Shown here in pieces: positions 58,342 through 64,000 of a stretch of 64,000 nucleotides of DNA. Both the position numbers and the translations under genes were made by a program. The first letter of the stretch is position 1; each line of letters starts with the position of its first letter. Below the pieces are notes generated by a model that saw only the letters and a list, made by a program, of their open reading frames with translations, had not been told where the DNA came from and did not search any database. Origin of the DNA: Pseudomonas multiresinivorans (GTDB lineage: Bacteria > Pseudomonadota > Gammaproteobacteria > Pseudomonadales > Pseudomonadaceae). Where the stretch lies: the NCBI RefSeq assembly GCF_012971725.1, contig NZ_CP048833.1, positions 4,092,001 to 4,156,000 on the forward strand, read 5' to 3'.

Positions 58342-58972
58342 CGTTCAACGGCCACTGGTCCGCGTCGAGGTAACCCAGCAGGCGCGGCGTCTGGTCCTTC
58401 TCGCTGAGCACGAAGAGCGTCGAGGCATAGTCCGGAGTCGCCGGGTCGTCCACGCTGACCGAGTGTTCCAGGTCTTCGATGCATTCGCTGTGGGTCACCA
58501 GGATCAGGTTGCGGTGCGCCACCTTGTGCTGCAGGGCCTGGTCGAGCATCGAGCCTTCGCACTTGTACAACCAGTTCTGCTCCACCGGCTGCCGCCCGAA
58601 CATCGAGGAGGCGGTCTGGATGGCGCGCAACTGGTCGCTACTGAGAATGTCGGCATTGGCCAGGCCGAGCGCGGCGAAATCCTGCCCGATCTCGCGGGCG
58701 CTCTGCCCGCCCCTGACGGTGATGCCGCTGACGTCGGCCATGCAAGGTGCGCTGGAGCGGTCGCAGCGTTCGGCATGGCGCACCAGCACGATCAGGTCGC
58801 CGTTCTGCCAATGCTCGCGCAATTCGGCCTGGCGCTGGGCGTCACCCACCAGCGGCGTAGGACGCGAGAAGTCCAGCGGCAGGAAGCCGCTGAGCAGGGC
58901 GATCACCGGGAGCATTGCCAGTAATGCCAGCCAACCGCGGGACATTGATCTGAAGACTTTCGGGATGGGCAT
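58328..58972 (-). CDS. histidine phosphatase-family protein, membrane-anchored
   Basis: The 214-residue protein has one N-terminal hydrophobic helix (GWLALLAMLPVIALLSGFLP) and the RHG phosphatase motif IVLVRHAERCD. A second catalytic histidine is in ILVTHSECIED. Similar proteins act on lipid-linked sugar phosphates in the periplasm. The start at 58972 has no strong ribosome site; MSRGW at 58945 is an alternative. It is convergent with the ClpP-like gene. Confidence 0.8.
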   Translation of the reverse strand: MPIPKVFRSMSRGWLALLAMLPVIALLSGFLPLDFSRPTPLVGDAQRQAELREHWQNGDLIVLVRHAERCDRSSAPCMADVSGITVRGGQSAREIGQDFAALGLANADILSSDQLRAIQTASSMFGRQPVEQNWLYKCEGSMLDQALQHKVAHRNLILVTHSECIEDLEHSVSVDDPATPDYASTLFVLSEKDQTPRLLGYLDADQWPLNVSGR

Positions 58973-59262
58973 GATTGAGGCCGTGCTGCTGGAAAGAGGT
59001 CCGCATCCGTTCCCTCTTCGACGAGGGAGGCCCGACCCATCCCTGGGGTATCCATCGCACTGCGGGTTGTCAGATGGCGGGCGATCAAACCCTATCCCCG
59101 GATTCGTGAAGAACCCGTTATGAATTGCTGAAGAAACCGTCTCTGTCGGAAACGACCGTCTGTCGCCCCGCCGCCATCGAGGCGCCATCCAGTGCAATCG
59201 GCCGCTTTTCGGTCATCGCGATGTGGTAGAACAAGGCACAGTGCCATCAGAGAGCCGCCGCC

Positions 59263-60246
59263 ATGCCGTACGACGCCTCCCCGGAAAATCCCGTCTACCA
59301 GACCCTCCTCGAATCCACCCGCGCCATCCCGTGGAAGATCGACTGGAAATCCATGACGTTTGCCTACATCGGCCCGCAGATCGAAGACCTTCTAGGCTGG
59401 AGCCAGGCCAGTTGGGTCAGCGCCAACGACTGGGCAGAACGCATGCACCCCGAGGACCGCGAGCGGGTGGTGAACTTCTGCATCTCGCAGTCCCGCGAGG
59501 GCACCGACCACGAGGCGGATTACCGCGCGCTGACCATCCAGGGTGATTACGTGTGGATCCGCGATGTGGTGCACGTGGTGCGCGACGACGACGGCGAGGT
59601 CGATTCGCTGGTCGGCTTCATGTTCGACATCAGCGAGCGCAAGCGCGCCGAAGAACAGCTGATCATGCTGCAGCGCCAGCTCGAGGAGTATTCGTACAAG
59701 GACGGCCTGACCGGCGTGGCCAACCGGCGCATGTTCGATTCGGTGCTGGACACCGAATGGGGCAGCGCCCAGCGCAGCGGCCAGCGCAGCGGCCAGCCGA
59801 TCTCCCTGGTGCTGCTGGATATCGACTATTTCAAGCAGTTCAACGATCACTACGGGCATATCCGCGGCGACGACTGCCTGCGCACGGTGGGCAAGGCACT
59901 GGCCGGCGCGCTGCATCGCCCGCGGGATTTCATCGCGCGCTTCGGCGGCGAGGAGTTCGTATTGGTGCTGCCGGAGACCGACAGCGAGGCCGCGCGGCAG
60001 GTCGCCGAGCGCTGCCGCAGCGTGCTGCGCGAGCAACAGATCAGCCACGAGAAGTCGAATGTGTCTTCGCTGCTGACCATCAGCCTGGGCGTCGGCACCG
60101 CGGTGCCCGCCTCCAGCGACCGCCCGCTGGACTTCGTCGCGGCGGTGGACCGGTTGCTCTACCAGGCCAAGCAGGCCGGGCGCGACCGGCTGGTGGCGGC
60201 GCAGTGGAAGCGCGGCGACGACCTGCGGCGCGATGCGGTGCTCTGA
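59263..60246 (+). CDS. PAS-GGDEF diguanylate cyclase
   Basis: The 327-residue protein has an N-terminal PAS/PAC domain (about 20-130, with GDYVWIRDVVHVVRDDDGEV and SLVGFMFDISERKRAEE), a short coiled linker, then a GGDEF domain. The active site is GGEEF at 228-232, and an RxxD inhibitory site is present as RPRD at 219-222. It should convert two GTP into c-di-GMP and be inhibited by product. No EAL domain or membrane helix is present, so it is cytoplasmic. It is followed by a 196-bp gap before aceE. Confidence 0.92.
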   Translation: MPYDASPENPVYQTLLESTRAIPWKIDWKSMTFAYIGPQIEDLLGWSQASWVSANDWAERMHPEDRERVVNFCISQSREGTDHEADYRALTIQGDYVWIRDVVHVVRDDDGEVDSLVGFMFDISERKRAEEQLIMLQRQLEEYSYKDGLTGVANRRMFDSVLDTEWGSAQRSGQRSGQPISLVLLDIDYFKQFNDHYGHIRGDDCLRTVGKALAGALHRPRDFIARFGGEEFVLVLPETDSEAARQVAERCRSVLREQQISHEKSNVSSLLTISLGVGTAVPASSDRPLDFVAAVDRLLYQAKQAGRDRLVAAQWKRGDDLRRDAVL

Positions 60247-60442
60247 GGCCACTGCGACGACCTGACTCGACAATCAGGGCGGGCACTGGCGCCAGAGCTG
60301 TCTAAGCTCTATAGCCACACGCGCGTGCCGGCGGCAGCGCGGTGGCCTCACAAGGGCCGCCGCCCGCTGCGCCAACCCCATGGAACACCTGGCCCGGAGC
60401 CGGCATTGCGTAGAGCCGACCCCGTAACCAGGACCCCTGACC

Positions 60443-63091
60443 ATGCACGATATCGACCCCGTCGAAACCCAGGAATGGCTGGACGCGCTGGAATCCGTAC
60501 TGGAAAAAGAAGGCGAAGAGCGCGCCCACTACCTGATGACTCGCCTCGGCGAGCTGGCCAGCCGAACCGGCACGCAACTGCCCTACGCCATCACCACGCC
60601 CTATCGCAACACCATTCCGGTCGGCCATGAAGCGCGCATGCCCGGCGACCTGTTCATGGAGCGGCGCATCCGCTCGCTGGTGCGCTGGAACGCACTGGCA
60701 ATGGTCATGCGTGCCAACCACAAGGACCCGTCGCTGGGCGGGCACATCTCCACCTTCGCTTCCTCGGCGACCCTCTACGACATCGGCTTCAACTACTTCT
60801 TCAATGGCCCCACCGAGGAACACGCCGGCGACCTGATCTACTTCCAGGGCCACGCCTCTCCGGGCGTCTACGCCCGCGCCTACATCGAGGGGCTGCTCAG
60901 CGACGAGCAGCTGGAGAACTTCCGCCAGGAGGTGGATGGCAAGGGAGTCTCCTCCTACCCGCACCCCCGGCTGATGCCGCACTTCTGGCAGTTCCCCACG
61001 GTGTCCATGGGCCTGGGGCCGATCCAGGCGATCTACCAGGCGCGCTTCATGAAATACCTGGAGAGCCGCGGCTTCATTCCCGCCGGCAAGCAGAAGGTCT
61101 GGTGCTTCCTCGGCGACGGCGAGACCGACGAGCCCGAATCCCTCGGTGCGATTTCCCTGGCCGGGCGCGAGAAGCTCGACAACCTGATCTTCGTGGTGAA
61201 CTGCAACCTGCAGCGTCTGGACGGCCCGGTGCGCGGCAACGGCAAGATCATCCAGGAGCTGGAAGGCGTGTTCCGTGGCGCCAACTGGAACGTGATCAAG
61301 GTGATCTGGGGGCGCCTGTGGGACCCGCTATTCGCCAAGGACACCGCCGGCCTGCTGCAGGCGCGGATGGACGAAGCGGTAGACGGCGACTACCAGAACT
61401 ACAAGGCCAAGGACGGCGCTTACGTCCGCGAGCACTTCTTCGGCAAGCGGCCCGAGTTGCTGGAGATGGTCAAGGACCTCTCCGACGAGGAGGTCTGGAA
61501 GCTCAACCGTGGCGGCCACGACCCGTACAAGGTCTATGCGGCCTACCACCAGGCGGTGAACCACAAGGGCCAGCCCAGCGTGGTCCTGGCCAAGACCATC
61601 AAGGGCTACGGCACCGGCACCGGCGAGGCGAAGAACATCGCCCACAACATCCACGAGATCGACGTGGACAGCCTGCGCGCCTTCCGCGACCGTTTCGACA
61701 TCCCGATCAAGGACGCCGACCTGCCCAGGCTGCCCTTCTATCGCCCCGACGAGGACAGCGCCGAGGCGCGCTACCTGAAGGAACGCCGGGCTGCCCTGGG
61801 CGGCTTCATGCCCCATCGCCATGGCAACAGCCAGGCCATCCCGGCACCGCCGCTGGAAACGCTCAAGGCGCTGCTCGACGGCTCAGGCGACCGCGAGATT
61901 TCCACCACCATGGCGTTCGTGCGGATCATCTCGCAGTTGGTCAAGGACAAGGAACTGGGCCAGCGCATCGTGCCGATCATCCCGGACGAAGCCCGCACCT
62001 TCGGCATGGAGGGCATGTTCCGCCAGCTCGGCATCTACTCCTCGGTGGGCCAGCTCTACGAGCCCGTCGACAAGGAGCAGCTGATGTTCTATCGCGAGGA
62101 CAAGAAGGGCCAGATCCTCGAGGAAGGCATCACCGAGGCCGGCGCCATGTCGTCGTTCATCGCAGCCGGCACCGCGTACAGCAACTATCGCCAGCCGATG
62201 CTGCCGTTCTACATCTTCTATTCGATGTTCGGCTTCCAGCGTATCGGCGACCTCGCCTGGGCGGCCGGCGATAGCCTGACCCGCGGCTTCCTCCTCGGCG
62301 GTACCGCCGGGCGCACCACGCTCAACGGCGAAGGCCTGCAGCATGAGGACGGCCACAGCCACGTGCTCGCCTCGGTCATCCCCAACTGCCGCACCTACGA
62401 CCCGACCTACTCCTACGAGCTGGCGGTGATCATCAGGGAAGGCGTGCGGCAGATGATGGAGGAGCAGCAGGACGTCTTCTACTACATCACCGTGATGAAC
62501 GAGAACTACCCGCACCCGCCACTGCCCAAGGGCGTCGAGGAAGGGATCATCAAGGGCATGTACCTGCTCGACGAGGACAAGCGCGGCGCCGCGCACCACG
62601 TCCAGCTGCTCGGCTCGGGAACCATCCTGCGCGAGGTCGAGGCGGCGGCGAGAATCCTGCGCGAGGACTTCGGCGTAGGCGCGGACGTCTGGTCCGTGCC
62701 CAGCTTCAACGAACTGCGCCGCGACGGCCTGGCCGTGGAACGCTGGAATCGCCTGCATCCGGGGCAGAAACCGCGTGCGAGCTACGTCGAGCACTGCCTC
62801 GGCGGCCGGCGCGGGCCGGTGATCGCTTCCACCGACTACATGAAGGTCTACGCCGAACAGATTCGCCAGTGGGTGCCGACCAAGGAATTCAAGGTACTGG
62901 GCACCGACGGCTTTGGCCGCAGCGACACCCGCGCGAGGCTCCGTCACTTCTTCGAGGTGGACCGCCACTGGGTGGTGCTCGCCGCGCTGGAGGCGCTGGC
63001 CGATCGCGGCGACATCGAGCCGAAAGTGGTGGCCGAGGCCATCGCCAAGTTCGGCCTCGACCCGGAAAAACCCAACCCGCTTGACTGCTGA
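60443..63091 (+). CDS. aceE: pyruvate dehydrogenase complex E1 component
   Basis: The 882-residue homodimeric E1 has the TPP-binding motif GDGETDEPESLGAISLAG ending in NCNLQRLDG, and the HISTF segment (SLGGHISTFASSATLY) of this family. It decarboxylates pyruvate and transfers the acetyl group to lipoyl E2 (AceF, encoded 11 bp downstream). Length and composition match the gram-negative AceE form. Confidence 0.98.
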   Translation: MHDIDPVETQEWLDALESVLEKEGEERAHYLMTRLGELASRTGTQLPYAITTPYRNTIPVGHEARMPGDLFMERRIRSLVRWNALAMVMRANHKDPSLGGHISTFASSATLYDIGFNYFFNGPTEEHAGDLIYFQGHASPGVYARAYIEGLLSDEQLENFRQEVDGKGVSSYPHPRLMPHFWQFPTVSMGLGPIQAIYQARFMKYLESRGFIPAGKQKVWCFLGDGETDEPESLGAISLAGREKLDNLIFVVNCNLQRLDGPVRGNGKIIQELEGVFRGANWNVIKVIWGRLWDPLFAKDTAGLLQARMDEAVDGDYQNYKAKDGAYVREHFFGKRPELLEMVKDLSDEEVWKLNRGGHDPYKVYAAYHQAVNHKGQPSVVLAKTIKGYGTGTGEAKNIAHNIHEIDVDSLRAFRDRFDIPIKDADLPRLPFYRPDEDSAEARYLKERRAALGGFMPHRHGNSQAIPAPPLETLKALLDGSGDREISTTMAFVRIISQLVKDKELGQRIVPIIPDEARTFGMEGMFRQLGIYSSVGQLYEPVDKEQLMFYREDKKGQILEEGITEAGAMSSFIAAGTAYSNYRQPMLPFYIFYSMFGFQRIGDLAWAAGDSLTRGFLLGGTAGRTTLNGEGLQHEDGHSHVLASVIPNCRTYDPTYSYELAVIIREGVRQMMEEQQDVFYYITVMNENYPHPPLPKGVEEGIIKGMYLLDEDKRGAAHHVQLLGSGTILREVEAAARILREDFGVGADVWSVPSFNELRRDGLAVERWNRLHPGQKPRASYVEHCLGGRRGPVIASTDYMKVYAEQIRQWVPTKEFKVLGTDGFGRSDTRARLRHFFEVDRHWVVLAALEALADRGDIEPKVVAEAIAKFGLDPEKPNPLDC

Positions 63092-63102
63092 GGAGAGGCA
63101 CC

Positions 63103-64000
63103 GTGAGCGAGACCATCCGCGTACCCGACATCGGCAACGGCGAAGGCGAAGTCATCGAACTGCTGGTCAAGGTCGGCGATCGCATCGAGGCCGACCAGAG
63201 CCTGCTGACCCTGGAATCCGACAAGGCCAGCATGGAAATTCCTGCGCCGAAAGCCGGCGTGGTGAAGGCGATCAAGGTGAAGATCGGCGACATCCTCAAG
63301 GAAGGCGACGAGATTCTCGAGCTGGAAGCCGAAAACAGCACCACCCAGGCCAAGGCCGAGGAGCCCGCCAAACCGGCAGCCGAACAACCCGCGCCCGCCG
63401 CACCGGCCCCGCAATCCGCGCCTGCGGGAGGCGGTGGCGTGGAAACCATCAAGGTGCCGGACATCGGCGACGGCCAGGGCGAAATCATCGAACTGATGGT
63501 CAAGGTCGGCGACCGCATCGAGGCCGACCAGAGCCTGCTGACCCTGGAATCGGACAAGGCCAGCATGGAGATTCCTGTGCCGAAAGCCGGCGTGGTGAAG
63601 GCGATCAAGGTGAAGATCGGCGACACCCTCAAGGAAGGCGACGACATCCTCGAACTGGAAACCGAGGGCGGCGCCGCACCCGCCAGCATTCCGGCCGCTG
63701 CAGCGCCCGCCTCCGCACCAGCTCCAGCCCCCACTCCGGCGAAGGAACAGCAGGCCGCACCTGCGGCCAGCGGCGGCATCGAGACCATCCGCGTGCCGGA
63801 TATCGGCAACGGCCAGGGCAACGTCATCGAACTGATGGTCAAGGTGGGTGACTCCATCGAGGCCGACCAGAGCCTGCTGACGCTGGAGTCGGACAAGGCC
63901 AGCATGGAAATCCCCGCGCCCAGGGCCGGCGTGGTGAAAGCCATCAAGGTGAAGATCGGCGACACGCTCAAGGAAGGCGACGAAATCCTCGAGCTGGAAG
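63103..64000 (+). CDS. aceF: pyruvate dehydrogenase complex E2 (dihydrolipoamide acetyltransferase), partial
   Basis: The GTG start at 63103 is preceded by GAGGAGAGG. The visible 299 residues hold three lipoyl domains with lipoylation lysines K41, K152 and K265, each in SDKASME, joined by Ala/Pro linkers of about 30-40 residues. The E1-binding and catalytic core domains lie beyond the window. The number of lipoyl domains varies among proteobacteria; at least three is as in E. coli. Confidence 0.97.
   Translation, partial: MSETIRVPDIGNGEGEVIELLVKVGDRIEADQSLLTLESDKASMEIPAPKAGVVKAIKVKIGDILKEGDEILELEAENSTTQAKAEEPAKPAAEQPAPAAPAPQSAPAGGGGVETIKVPDIGDGQGEIIELMVKVGDRIEADQSLLTLESDKASMEIPVPKAGVVKAIKVKIGDTLKEGDDILELETEGGAAPASIPAAAAPASAPAPAPTPAKEQQAAPAASGGIETIRVPDIGNGQGNVIELMVKVGDSIEADQSLLTLESDKASMEIPAPRAGVVKAIKVKIGDTLKEGDEILELE

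Noticed and set aside
59012..59028. Short hairpin TCCCTC/GAGGGA upstream of the phosphatase gene
   Set aside because: Only six pairs with no T tract, in a divergent leader; may be chance.

Overview
The window looks like chromosomal DNA of a Pseudomonas of the P. aeruginosa / P. nitroreducens-like kind. This rests on the high GC content, on the gene families (OprD porin, an MltF-type transglycosylase, an LtaS-like sulfatase next to a small methyltransferase-like gene, aceE-aceF), on two REP doublets of the pseudomonad type, and on a perfect Anr/FNR box in front of a zinc alcohol dehydrogenase. The species assignment is inference. No rRNA, tRNA, insertion sequence, CRISPR array or prophage was seen.

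Layout. 1-4.5 kb: tail of an AraC regulator, a lytic transglycosylase, an alcohol dehydrogenase with an Anr box, and a GNAT enzyme. 4.5-15.2 kb: a ten-gene minus-strand catabolic operon. In transcription order it encodes a Tat-type peptide/nickel-family binding protein, a flavin reductase fused to a degenerate Nudix-like domain, an LLM flavin monooxygenase, a tautomerase, an alpha/beta hydrolase, two permeases, a double ATPase, an aldehyde dehydrogenase and a TetR repressor. Its promoter carries three copies of a TGTAC-N4-GTACA type operator. 15.3-25.8 kb: ordinary accessory metabolism, including a cupin, the LtaS-like sulfatase, a LysR/SDR pair (the SDR lacks the catalytic lysine), a quinone-oxidoreductase-like MDR, GNAT, AraC, a sterol-desaturase-like enzyme, an orphan cytochrome c and an MFS carrier.

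25.9-33.9 kb: a phosphonate island. It has LysR, PhnD-PhnC-PhnE uptake, an iron-dependent alcohol dehydrogenase, an OPA-type MFS carrier, a second LysR and PhnX (phosphonoacetaldehyde hydrolase). No PhnW transaminase is present, which suggests that the substrate may be a hydroxy-phosphonate such as 2-hydroxyethylphosphonate rather than 2-aminoethylphosphonate.

34.2-46.1 kb: a two-partner secretion operon in the order TpsB, HlyC-type lysine acyltransferase, and a 2749-residue TpsA/CdiA-like adhesin, followed by two lipoprotein genes. The adhesin ends in a domain with a GHSRG serine-hydrolase elbow. No VENN motif and no recognised immunity gene was seen. 46-50 kb: an OprD porin, a secreted PLC/P1-nuclease-like protein and a lipoprotein with a Pro-Ala microsatellite tail. 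49.95-50.97 kb: a strongly structured RNA leader (a hairpin plus a three-way junction) in front of three overlapping small genes of unknown function.

51-64 kb: two YcaC-like hydrolases, pirin, LysR, a Nudix hydrolase whose stop codon sits in its own terminator loop, an AraC/desaturase/FMN-reductase module, a ClpP-like periplasmic protein, a histidine phosphatase, a PAS-GGDEF diguanylate cyclase, and aceE followed by the start of aceF, which runs off the window.
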